6,861 nt of DNA from Acidobacteriota bacterium (GTDB lineage: Bacteria > Acidobacteriota > Terriglobia > Bryobacterales > Bryobacteraceae), in the NCBI GenBank assembly GCA_021788955.1, contig JAJYKC010000128.1, positions 1 through 6,861 of the forward strand, written 5' to 3'. Positions 1-6,188 of the stretch are shown here, piece by piece. Each line of letters opens with the position of its first letter. Position 1 is the stretch's first letter. The translations under genes and the position numbers were made by a program. Under the pieces are notes generated by a model. It was not told the DNA's origin, did not search any database, and saw only the letters and a list, made by a program, of their open reading frames with translations.

Positions 1-54
1 CTCTGTCTGGCTGCTGAGCCGGAAGAGCCAGCCTCACCATTCCAAACCGCGCGC

Positions 55-1695
55 TCAGAGCGCCTCGGACCGGCGGCGCAAAGGGGCGAAGAAGGAACGA
101 GTGGCGAGGGCGAGTTCGTCGACGCGGAGCAGGCGGCAGATCGAATAGAAGACGAGGACGCTGAGCGGGATGGAGACGGCGAGGTCGGCGAGGCGGGCGA
201 GGCGGCCTTCGCCGAGCCAGCCTTCGATGGCGTGACTTGTGGCGAAGGCGACGGCGCCCATGAAGACGCTGGCGACGCCGATGCGCCAGAAGCTGGAGAA
301 GAGAGCGCGGCCGTGAATGCCGCCGAGGCGGTTGCGAAGAATCAGGAACAGGGCGGCGGCACCGGCGACGGCGACCGCGGAGGTCGATAGCGCGAGGCCG
401 GCGTGGCCGAGGCCGAAGGCCCGAAGCAGAGTGAGGGCAATGGCGAGGTTGAGGGCGATGGAGGCGAGGCCGGTCCACATGGGGGTGTGGGCGTCGTGGA
501 GGGCGTAGAAGGCGGGGTTGAGCACTTTCATGGCGGAGTAGCCGGTTAGTCCGATGGCATAGCAGGCCAGAGCGATGGCGGTCTGATTGGTGTCGTTCGC
601 GTGGAAGTGGCCGCCCTGGTAAATGGCGCCAATCATGGTTCTGCCGAGGACGGCGAGGCCGATGGAGGAGGGCAGGGTGAAGAGAAAGACCATGCCGAGC
701 GAGTGGGCCACGGTACGGCGGAACTCGTCGATGTTGCCATCGCCGGCGCTGCGAGAGATGGAGGGCAGCGTGGCCGAGGCGATGGCGACGCCGAACAGGC
801 CGAGGGGAAGCTGCATGAAGCGGAAAGCGTACTGCAGCCAACTTACGGGGCCATCGCCGGGGATGCGCGAGGCGAGGTTGGTGTTGACCATCACGTTGAT
901 CTGAATGGCGGCGGAGCCAAGGAGGGCCGGGCCCATCAGTTGAAGAATGCGGCGAAGGCCGGGGTCCGACCAATTGATACGGAAGCGGAAGTGAAAGCCC
1001 AGGCGGTGGAGGGAAGGGATCTGAACGGCGAGTTGGAGCGCACCGCCTAAAACGACGCCGACGGAGATGCCTGCGATGGGAGTGAGGCCAATGCGTTGGC
1101 CGATGACGAAGCCGAGAAAGAGGCCGAGGCCGAGCGAGCCGACGTTGAAGGCGGTGGATGAGAGAGCGGGGACGGCGTAGCGGTCGCAGGAGTTGAGAAT
1201 TCCCATGGCCTGCGCGGCGAGGGCGACCAGGAGCAGGAAGGGGAACATGATGCGGGTGAGGTGGACGGCGAGTTCGAACTTGCCAGGGATGGAGTGGAAG
1301 CCGGGTGCGAGGAGTTCGATGATGACGGGAGCGAAGATGGCGCCGAAGGCGCAGACGGCGCCGACGACGATGAGTATGGCCGAGGCGGTGAGACTCGAAA
1401 GTTCGGCGGCGGCTTCGCGGCCGCGGCGGGCGAGCGTTTGGGTGAACGTGGGGACGAAGGCGGAGGAGAGAGCGCCTTCCGCGAAGAGGTCGCGCGCGAG
1501 ATTGGGGACGCGGAAGCCGAGGAGGAAGGCGTCGTAGACGGCGCCTGCGCCGAAGAATCGGGCGAGGACAATTTCGCGCAGAAGCCCGCTCAGGCGGCTG
1601 GCGAGGACGGCGAGGGAGACGATGCCCGCCGATCGCGCCACCTGTTCAGCCTGCGAGCGGTGTCCGGCGCCGGGTGTCTGTGTTTCGATCGGCAC
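55..1695 (-). CDS. murJ: Lipid II flippase MurJ (MviN family), complete
   Basis: Integral membrane protein of the MOP superfamily that moves lipid II, the undecaprenyl-linked peptidoglycan precursor, from the inner to the outer face of the cytoplasmic membrane. The 546-residue length and long run of hydrophobic segments fit the family's 14 transmembrane helices. The N-terminal signature is clear: LASRLSGLLRE (32-41), YDAFLLGFRVPNL (54-66), then the FAEGA motif (71-75). By my alignment from memory, Arg34, Arg40, Asp55, Arg68 and Arg292 (in YAFRFMQLP) match E. coli MurJ Arg18, Arg24, Asp39, Arg52 and Arg270, the cavity residues needed for function. The start codon is GTG with no clear Shine-Dalgarno; another GTG at codon 19 is possible, and the first 20 residues are hydrophilic and poorly conserved. 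It begins 32 bases after the M20 peptidase stop and is the last visible gene of the operon. The 54 bases beyond its stop show no convincing terminator. Confidence 0.96.
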   Translation of the reverse strand: MPIETQTPGAGHRSQAEQVARSAGIVSLAVLASRLSGLLREIVLARFFGAGAVYDAFLLGFRVPNLARDLFAEGALSSAFVPTFTQTLARRGREAAAELSSLTASAILIVVGAVCAFGAIFAPVIIELLAPGFHSIPGKFELAVHLTRIMFPFLLLVALAAQAMGILNSCDRYAVPALSSTAFNVGSLGLGLFLGFVIGQRIGLTPIAGISVGVVLGGALQLAVQIPSLHRLGFHFRFRINWSDPGLRRILQLMGPALLGSAAIQINVMVNTNLASRIPGDGPVSWLQYAFRFMQLPLGLFGVAIASATLPSISRSAGDGNIDEFRRTVAHSLGMVFLFTLPSSIGLAVLGRTMIGAIYQGGHFHANDTNQTAIALACYAIGLTGYSAMKVLNPAFYALHDAHTPMWTGLASIALNLAIALTLLRAFGLGHAGLALSTSAVAVAGAAALFLILRNRLGGIHGRALFSSFWRIGVASVFMGAVAFATSHAIEGWLGEGRLARLADLAVSIPLSVLVFYSICRLLRVDELALATRSFFAPLRRRSEAL

Positions 1696-1727
1696 TCTGG
1701 TTCTACCGCCGGCTGGTTACGCGGGCC

Positions 1728-3098
1728 CTAGCGTCCGTACTCCTCGAAAAAGCGCGCCACGGTTCGGAGACCCGTGTAGTAATTCTCCAACCGGAATTTC
1801 TCGTTGGGCGAATGGAGGCCATCGTCGGGCAGGCCGAAGCCCATAAGGATGGAGGGGATGCCCAAATGGGTGGCGAAGTCGCCGACCACGGGGATAGAGC
1901 CGCCACTACGGATGAAGACGGTTTGCTTGCCGAGCGCCTCTGCGAAGACGCGGGCCGCGACCTCCATGGCGGGGTGGTGAGGGTTGACGGTGAGCGGGGG
2001 GCCGGCGCTGAGCACGCGGAGTTCGATCGAGATGCCCGCGGGGGCGTTGGCTTCGAGAAAACTCCGGACGGCGGCGAGGACGCGGTCCGGGTTTTGATCC
2101 GGTACGAGGCGCAGGCTGAGTTTGGCGGTCGCGGTGGCGGGGATGACCGTTTTCGCGCCTGCGCCGGTGAATCCCCCGGCGATGCCGTGGACTTCGAGCG
2201 TGGGGCGGGCCCAGGTGCGCTCGAGGACGGTGTAGCCGGGTTCGCCGGTCAGCCGCGAGGCGCCGACTTCAGCGCGGAGAAACTCGGCTTCATCGAAGGG
2301 GAGGCGGGACCAGCTTTCGAGTTCTTCGGGGGCCGGCGCGCGCACGTCGTCGTAAATGCCGGGGATCAGGATACGGCCGTTTGCGTCCTTGCATTTCGAG
2401 AGCAGTTCGATGAGGCCGAATACCGCGTTGGGAGCCACTCCGCCGTATATGCCGGAGTGGAGGTCCTTGGCTGGGCCGCGGGCGACGACTTCGGTATAGA
2501 CGAGGCCACGGAGGCCGATGCAGAGGGTGGGCAGTCCTTCGGCGAAGAGTTCGGTGTCGGAGACGAGGGCGACATCGGCCTTGAGCCGGGCGGGGTTTTG
2601 GGCGACATACTTGGCGATCGACTCGCCGCCGACTTCCTCTTCGCCCTCGATGAGGAATTTCACGTTGAGGGGGAGTTTGCCGTGGACGGCGTGCAGAGCT
2701 TCGACGGCCTTGATGTGGGTGTACATCTGGCCCTTGTCGTCGGCGGCGCCGCGGGCGACGAGGTTGCCGTTTTCCAGCACCGGTTCGAAGGGGGGATTGC
2801 GCCAAAGTTCGATCGGGTCGGCGGGCTGGACATCGTAGTGGCCGTAGCAGAGCACGGTGGGCTTGCCGGGTTGGTGCAGCCAGTCGCCGTAGACGAGGGG
2901 ATGGCCGTCGGTGGGGATGATTTCGACGTTTTCCAGGCCGGCGGCGCCCATTTTCCCGGCCACGAATTCGGCGGCGCGGCGCACGTCGGCTTTATGCTCC
3001 GGCGCGGTGCTGATGCTGGGGATGCGGAGCAGGTCCTTGATTTCCTCGAGCAGGCGCTGCTCGTGCTCGCGTACGTAGGCCTCAATCGCGGTGGACAT
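1728..3098 (-). CDS. M20-family zinc dipeptidase (CNDP2/CPG2-like metallopeptidase)
   Basis: Cytosolic di-zinc exopeptidase of the M20 clan, predicted to cleave dipeptides or short peptides; the exact substrate cannot be read from sequence. All ligand motifs are present, placed by comparison with CNDP2 and DapE: GHYDVQP (86-92; His87, and Asp89 of the motif), RGAADDKGQ (116-124; bridging Asp120), EGEEEVGG (151-158; catalytic Glu154, metal Glu155), VSDTE (179-183; metal Asp181) and GLHSPNEK (427-434; metal His429). The dimerisation/lid domain between them has DLHSGIYGG (212-220; His214), and RSGGSIPVV (397-405) matches the substrate-carboxylate site. The 456-residue length is normal and there is no signal peptide. 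The ATG lies 42 bases after the hpt stop without a good Shine-Dalgarno. A perfect TATAAT hexamer in that gap could give it extra transcription. An open frame on the opposite strand covers the whole gene and is a GC-bias artefact. Confidence 0.93.
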   Translation of the reverse strand: MSTAIEAYVREHEQRLLEEIKDLLRIPSISTAPEHKADVRRAAEFVAGKMGAAGLENVEIIPTDGHPLVYGDWLHQPGKPTVLCYGHYDVQPADPIELWRNPPFEPVLENGNLVARGAADDKGQMYTHIKAVEALHAVHGKLPLNVKFLIEGEEEVGGESIAKYVAQNPARLKADVALVSDTELFAEGLPTLCIGLRGLVYTEVVARGPAKDLHSGIYGGVAPNAVFGLIELLSKCKDANGRILIPGIYDDVRAPAPEELESWSRLPFDEAEFLRAEVGASRLTGEPGYTVLERTWARPTLEVHGIAGGFTGAGAKTVIPATATAKLSLRLVPDQNPDRVLAAVRSFLEANAPAGISIELRVLSAGPPLTVNPHHPAMEVAARVFAEALGKQTVFIRSGGSIPVVGDFATHLGIPSILMGFGLPDDGLHSPNEKFRLENYYTGLRTVARFFEEYGR

Positions 3099-3118
3099 GG
3101 GAGTGCGGGTGCATCCCC

Positions 3119-3124
3119 ATTATA
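3119..3124 (-). promoter_or_regulatory. Possible internal -10 element (TATAAT) before the M20 gene
   Basis: On the minus strand the 42-base gap between hpt and the M20 gene holds a perfect TATAAT hexamer, 20 bases before the ATG. The best -35-like hexamer, TTGAGC (3139-3144), is only 14 bases away, which is too close, and there is no extended -10 TG. A transcript from here would have a leader of roughly 14 bases with no Shine-Dalgarno. This may be chance, but such a hexamer is uncommon in DNA this GC-rich. Confidence 0.2.
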
Positions 3125-3140
3125 GGGACAACGGACGGGC

Positions 3141-3677
3141 TCAATCGGGTTTCAGTACGGCGATGTAGCCGAGGTTACGGTAGAGCTGCTTGAAGTCGAG
3201 GCCGCAGCCGACGACGAAGCGGTCGGGGATTTCGAAGCAGCGGTAGTCGATGGTGATCTGGGCGAGGCGGCGGGTGGTGCGGTCGAGTAGTGTACAGAGG
3301 CCGATGGACTCCGGGCCGCGGCTGGCGAGGTTGCGGAGCAGGTAGCGGGCGGTGAAGCCGGTGTCGATGATGTCTTCGACGAGCAGCACGTGCTCGCCCT
3401 GGATGCCCTCGTCGAGGTCCTTGGAAATACGGACGACGCCGGGCGCGCCGGCCGGGTTTACGAAGGGCGAGATGGCGAGGAAGTCGATTTTGACGGGGAC
3501 GGTGAGGCGCCGGGCGAGGGCGGTGAGGAAGAAGACGGAGCCTTTGAGGACGCCGATGAGTTTCAATTCGCGGCCGGAATACTGGGCCGAGATTTCGGCA
3601 GCGACTTCGTCGAGGCGCTGGTTGACCTGTTCTTCCGTGAAGAGGATGCGCTCAATGCGCGGTTCGGCGGACGTCAT
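3141..3677 (-). CDS. hpt: Hypoxanthine (guanine) phosphoribosyltransferase
   Basis: Type I phosphoribosyltransferase of purine salvage: hypoxanthine or guanine plus PRPP gives IMP or GMP plus pyrophosphate, in the cytosol. The 178-residue length is typical. The PRPP-binding signature is intact at HVLLVEDIIDTGFT (96-109), with the acidic pair Glu101-Asp102 and Asp105. The pyrophosphate loop is VLKGSVFF (43-50). The purine-contact region is IPDRFVVGCGLD (150-161), with Lys136-equivalent chemistry not assigned. The flexible catalytic loop is unusual: after KIDFLA (63-68) the usual Ser-Tyr-containing SSYG is replaced by ISPFVNPAGAPG (69-80), before VVRISKDLD. The ATG overlaps the TGA of the upstream gene in an ATGA arrangement, which points to translational coupling. 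The M20 peptidase gene follows after 42 bases. Confidence 0.94.
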   Translation of the reverse strand: MTSAEPRIERILFTEEQVNQRLDEVAAEISAQYSGRELKLIGVLKGSVFFLTALARRLTVPVKIDFLAISPFVNPAGAPGVVRISKDLDEGIQGEHVLLVEDIIDTGFTARYLLRNLASRGPESIGLCTLLDRTTRRLAQITIDYRCFEIPDRFVVGCGLDFKQLYRNLGYIAVLKPD

Positions 3678-4636
3678 GCGTGGTGTAGCTCGCCGGGCGT
3701 GCGGGCGTCTCCGTATTTGAGGATGAGGTCCTGAATGTCCTTCTGGTAGAACACCTGGATGTTAATGTGCGGGTATATGGCGCGGAGCAGCTTGATTTTG
3801 TGGTTCTTGCGGGTGACGAGGGCCTGCTTCATGGTGGTGAGCTCCACGTAGAGGTCGAACTCGGGGAGGAAGAAGTCGGGGGTAAAGGCTTCGATCACGC
3901 GGCCTTCGGAGTCCCACTGGAGGGGGAAGCTGCGGGGTTCGTATTCCCAGGGAATGCGGTAGAAATCGAGTAATTTGGCGAAAATTTCCTCGCTGGGGTG
4001 GCTGAAAATGGGGCGGCGGGTGGCGATCTCGCCTGGAGGGCTGATGCCGAAACGGGCGAGTTTCAGGCGGATGCCGAACAGCATCTGGGCCTGGACGGCG
4101 GCGCCGATTCCGGCGGCGTCGATGGCGCCGCGGGCGTGGAGTGCGGCCTCGACGACGGCGGCCTGCTGCGGGGTATCGAGGGATTCGGTATTGAGCATGA
4201 GGCTGACGCTGGAGGCGTGGAGGCGGGTACGGCCGAAGCGGAGTTTGTTGAGGGCGGCCTGCTGCTGTTCGTCGTGTTTGAGACGCTCGATGGCGGCGCT
4301 GCGTGTGAGTCCCTCATCGGCCATGTACGCGCCGATGCGGCTAGTCTCCGAGGCGGCGAGGTGGACCCGGAAGACATCCGGGAGACCGCGAAGCAGGAAC
4401 TGTCCGCCGGGCAGGCAGTAGATGAGGCCGCCGTGAGCGGCGCGGCGGATGAGGACGTCGGCGGCGAGCAGAGGCCATGCACGGTCCGGCAGTTCTTCGT
4501 TTTGTTTCCGGCTGTCGCCGAGGATCTGTTCGAGCCCGTCGCTGATAAGAAGTTCGTAGCTCAAGCGGGGCGCGAGAAGCCGGGCCAAATCTTCCGCCCG
4601 GCAGCCCGCTTCGCCGCTGATACTGAGAATCGCCAT
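3674..4636 (-). CDS. Cytidylate-kinase-like domain fused to a PD-(D/E)XK-like C-terminal domain
   Basis: A 320-residue protein with two parts. Residues 1 to about 190 resemble the cytidylate-kinase-like family: a start of the type ISGEAGCRAEDLARLLAPRL (6-24), a LIYCLPGG strand-turn (71-78), VHLAASETSRI (91-101), a helix with ERLKHDEQQQ (117-126), and VSLMLNTESL (144-153), which matches the 'DLVLNT' region of such kinases. The nucleotide loop has lost the usual Gly-Ser-Gly-Gly pattern and has no P-loop Lys, so kinase activity is doubtful. Residues about 210-310 form a separate domain: PSEEIFAKLLDFYRIPWEYEP (214-234), then AFTPDFFLPEFDLYVELTT (250-268), then VTRKNHKIKLLR (274-285). Glu216/217, Asp254 and Glu265 are placed like PD-(D/E)XK nuclease residues, but the usual Lys two after Glu265 is Thr267. 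No Shine-Dalgarno is strong (AAGG eight bases before the ATG). It heads the operon and overlaps hpt by 4 bases. Function is unknown; a regulatory or nucleotide-sensing role is inference. Confidence 0.8.
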   Translation of the reverse strand: MAILSISGEAGCRAEDLARLLAPRLSYELLISDGLEQILGDSRKQNEELPDRAWPLLAADVLIRRAAHGGLIYCLPGGQFLLRGLPDVFRVHLAASETSRIGAYMADEGLTRSAAIERLKHDEQQQAALNKLRFGRTRLHASSVSLMLNTESLDTPQQAAVVEAALHARGAIDAAGIGAAVQAQMLFGIRLKLARFGISPPGEIATRRPIFSHPSEEIFAKLLDFYRIPWEYEPRSFPLQWDSEGRVIEAFTPDFFLPEFDLYVELTTMKQALVTRKNHKIKLLRAIYPHINIQVFYQKDIQDLILKYGDARTPGELHHA

Positions 4637-4727
4637 TGGCTACGCCTTGTGCATCCGGGGGAGGACTCTGCCGGCTTCGTTTTTCAGCTTCAGGATATCA
4701 GGACCACGCGGATGGCCCGTACGGCGG

Positions 4728-4765
4728 GAAAGAAAGCGGCCGGGCGTTGGTCAGGCGCCCGGCCG
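4728..4765 (-). terminator. Rho-independent terminator after the molybdopterin-binding gene
   Basis: A perfect 10-base-pair GC-rich stem (4737-4746 with 4756-4765) encloses a 9-base loop. On the minus strand it is followed by CTTTCTTTCC, a T-rich run broken by cytosines. It lies about 54 bases past the stop of the molybdopterin-binding gene and about 90 bases before the next gene's ATG. It therefore separates that gene from the hpt/murJ operon, which then needs its own promoter between 4637 and 4727. I could not identify that promoter with confidence. Confidence 0.75.
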
Positions 4766-4818
4766 GTAAAACCCGCGGGACAGTGGAGGATCGCCCTGCG
4801 GGTGTGGAGGAAAGCGTG

Positions 4819-5790
4819 TTAGATGAGAAGCCCGCCGTGGCCGAGGGAGGCGATCTCCCAGCCGGAGACGCGATATTGGGCCAGGGCCGGCGGCAGGATG
4901 AGGTCGACGACATTCGTCTTGGCCGACCGGAAGCAGCCCGGCGCAGAGATGATGGGCGTATCTCCGTGATAGGCCAGTAGCAGCAGGTTGCCCGGTTCGA
5001 CGGGCGCCATAAAACGGTCGATCTGGCAGCCGGCTTTGCAGATTGCCCGGCCTATGGTGTCGTACGGGCCGGCGGGCGCCGTTGTCGAGGCGACCAGGAT
5101 TACGGTGGGTTTGGTGCGGAGCAGACTCTCCAGACCGCGCACGACGGCATCCTCGCGCTCAACCACGGCGAGGGATTGTACACCGCCCAACGGGTACGGC
5201 TCCATGCGCTGGTGCATGATGGTTTCAAACATCAGACGGGCGCGATCGCCGTGGTTGGGATCCGTATAGAGGACAGCGACGGTGGGCTTCCGGATGGGCC
5301 GTGCCTGCAGAATTGGACCCTGCTCGGTGAGGATGTTCGTGACGGCCTCGAGCTCGGCTTGGGCGATGGCGAAGGGAGCGCTTTTGACCGTGGCCACGCG
5401 CCGGCCCGGCTCCGCGTAAGAGAAGTTCGGCATGGTCGCGATGGCGATGCTGGAGGTGCAGTTGATCTGCTTGAGCAGTTCCTCGTCGATGAGGTTGCAG
5501 GAAGGCTCGGTCGCGAACAGGTTGGCGCGGCCTCCGGCCGCGAGGCGGATTTCGAGCGCGCCGCATCCCATCTCCATCCCGACCCGTGTGACGGCCTGAT
5601 CTTCACCGACTTCGCCTTCTTCCAGTTCGGTGACCCAAACTTCCCGCATGCCTTCGGTCTCGAGCAGTTTCACATCCTCTTCACTCAACTGATGACCTTT
5701 GGCGAGCAACTTCTTTCCGCCGGGACGAAAGATGGTGGAGCACAACACCCGGCCTGTTGACTGTCTGACATCCACAGTAAGAGCCTTCAC
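4819..5790 (-). CDS. Molybdopterin-binding protein (MoeA/MogA-type domain)
   Basis: A 323-residue cytosolic protein of the molybdopterin-binding group related to MoeA and MogA/MoaB, probably acting in molybdenum cofactor maturation, insertion or sensing. The opening MKALTVDVRQSTGRVLC (1-17), followed by a GKKLLAKGHQLSEEDV-like stretch (25-40), matches the usual N-terminus of these proteins ('VEEAVGxVLCHD ... FKKGHVI'). The C-terminal molybdopterin fold shows VILVAS (230-235), AICKAGCQIDRFMAPVEPGN (249-268), LLLAYHGDTPIISAPGCFRS (270-289) and KTNVVDLILPPALA (291-304). The classic GGTG loop of MogA/MoeA is replaced by ASTTAPAGPYD (234-244), as in the divergent relatives. Two in-frame GTG codons could start it, at 5814 and 5790. 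I chose 5790 because family members begin there and AAGG sits five bases upstream; the 5814 start would add eight residues and place a hairpin inside the gene. No molybdoenzyme gene is adjacent. It is transcribed alone and ends at the terminator near 4750. Confidence 0.85.
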   Translation of the reverse strand: MKALTVDVRQSTGRVLCSTIFRPGGKKLLAKGHQLSEEDVKLLETEGMREVWVTELEEGEVGEDQAVTRVGMEMGCGALEIRLAAGGRANLFATEPSCNLIDEELLKQINCTSSIAIATMPNFSYAEPGRRVATVKSAPFAIAQAELEAVTNILTEQGPILQARPIRKPTVAVLYTDPNHGDRARLMFETIMHQRMEPYPLGGVQSLAVVEREDAVVRGLESLLRTKPTVILVASTTAPAGPYDTIGRAICKAGCQIDRFMAPVEPGNLLLLAYHGDTPIISAPGCFRSAKTNVVDLILPPALAQYRVSGWEIASLGHGGLLI

Positions 5791-5801
5791 GAGTCCCTTT
5801 C

Positions 5802-5874
5802 CCGCCAGTTCCACTGGCGGTTGTCTTCATTTGTGCGGGGCCTTAGCCCCCAAATTGCGAAGGCCTAGACTTCG
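5802..5874 (-). promoter_or_regulatory. Structured leader of the molybdopterin-binding gene
   Basis: Three hairpins can form in the minus-strand RNA just before the GTG at 5790: CGAAG/CTTCG (5870-5874 with 5858-5862), GGGGC/GCCCC (5846-5850 with 5837-5841), and a perfect 8-base-pair stem CCGCCAGT/ACTGGCGG with a 3-base loop (5813-5820 with 5802-5809). An alternative 6-base pairing, GGCCTT (5860-5865) with AAGGCC (5839-5844), would exclude both of the first two. The third hairpin ends directly before the GAAAGGGA ribosome-binding stretch. The pairings are read from sequence; a regulatory role is inference. I do not recognise a known Moco riboswitch. Confidence 0.35.
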
Positions 5875-5986
5875 GCGATATGGTTTGGTGGCATGAAGAG
5901 AAAAAATCTCTCACAAAAGTTGTCGGAAAGAAATGTTTTTTGATGGTCGTAAGTAAATCGTCCGTTTTTCGCGAGGAGGCGAGAAA
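5875..5986. other. AT-rich intergenic block
   Basis: This stretch is clearly richer in A and T than the rest of the window, with runs of A (5901-5906) and T (5935-5940, 5965-5969). It lies between the molybdopterin-binding gene (minus) and the small membrane-protein gene (plus). It holds an AGAGA/TCTCT hairpin with an A5 loop (5897-5901 with 5907-5911) and a 9-pair stem including two G-T pairs (5964-5972 with 5979-5987, loop GAGGAG). I found no convincing -35/-10 pair, although the promoter for the molybdopterin-binding gene is probably here. No gene is evident. Confidence 0.4.
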
Positions 5987-6118
5987 TTAAGACAAAATCA
6001 GTTGTCCGGTGAGGGGATCCATGTAGGGAGGCTGGCCGAGGCGCCGGATCCGAAGGACAGGGCGGGAGCCAAGGCGCTGGCCGCTGGCGATACCAGAAGT
6101 AACGGATGGTATTTGCAT
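5987..6118 (-). CDS. Doubtful 43-residue small ORF
   Basis: The ATG at 6116-6118 opens 43 codons ending in TAA. The product is basic, with RLGSRPVLRIRRLGQ (15-29) and then PPYMDPLTGQLIL (30-42); the ending YMDPLTG reads like the edge of a real protein, but I cannot name a family. The only ribosome-binding-like bases, AGG, touch the ATG, so initiation would be poor. The reading frame lies just upstream of, and divergent from, the small plus-strand gene and fills what would otherwise be its promoter region. It could be a real small protein, the 3' remnant of an older gene, or chance. I recognise no domain. Confidence 0.22.
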   Translation of the reverse strand: MQIPSVTSGIASGQRLGSRPVLRIRRLGQPPYMDPLTGQLILS

Positions 6119-6129
6119 CCTAGCGGGAC

Positions 6130-6135
6130 TATACT
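6130..6135 (+). promoter_or_regulatory. Probable -10 element (TATACT) for the small membrane-protein gene
   Basis: TATACT matches the sigma-70 -10 consensus at five of six bases and lies 53 bases before the ATG at 6189. This would give a leader of about 47 bases. The hexamer 17 bases upstream, TGGTAT (6107-6112), is a poor -35, and TTGCAT (6113-6118) is only 11 bases away. The call rests on the -10 and its position. Confidence 0.4.
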
Positions 6136-6175
6136 GTAGTCGGAATCGGAACCGGCCTCAGTTCAGACCGAGACC

Positions 6176-6182
6176 AGGGAGG
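6176..6182 (+). promoter_or_regulatory. Strong Shine-Dalgarno AGGGAGG
   Basis: AGGGAGG stands six bases before the ATG at 6189. It is the best ribosome-binding site in the window and is the main reason to treat the short downstream frame as a real gene and to fix its start. Confidence 0.7.
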
Positions 6183-6188
6183 CACCAC

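Noticed and set aside
7..31. Hairpin CTGGCT/AGCCAG downstream of murJ as a terminator
   Set aside because: Only six pairs with a 13-base loop and no T-run on the minus strand after it.
1047..1571. 174-codon minus-strand frame inside murJ
   Set aside because: Composed almost entirely of Ser, Pro and Ala, as expected from an out-of-frame reading of a GC-rich gene; murJ itself is well supported.
1674..3125. 483-codon plus-strand open frame opposite the M20 peptidase gene
   Set aside because: It mirrors a gene with intact catalytic motifs, its product is a low-complexity mix of Gly, Ala, Glu, Asp and Val with no motif, and long antisense frames are expected in GC-rich coding DNA.
4692..4697. 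TATCCT on the minus strand as the -10 of the hpt/murJ operon
   Set aside because: Only four of six consensus bases and no acceptable -35 at 16-18 bases (the hexamer there is ACGGGC).
3998..4822. 274-codon plus-strand open frame opposite the kinase-like fusion gene
   Set aside because: Same artefact: acidic, repetitive composition, no domain, and the minus-strand frame has recognisable domains and operon context.
5176..5760. 194-codon plus-strand frame opposite the molybdopterin-binding gene
   Set aside because: No ribosome-binding site or motif, and the opposite frame matches a known family throughout.
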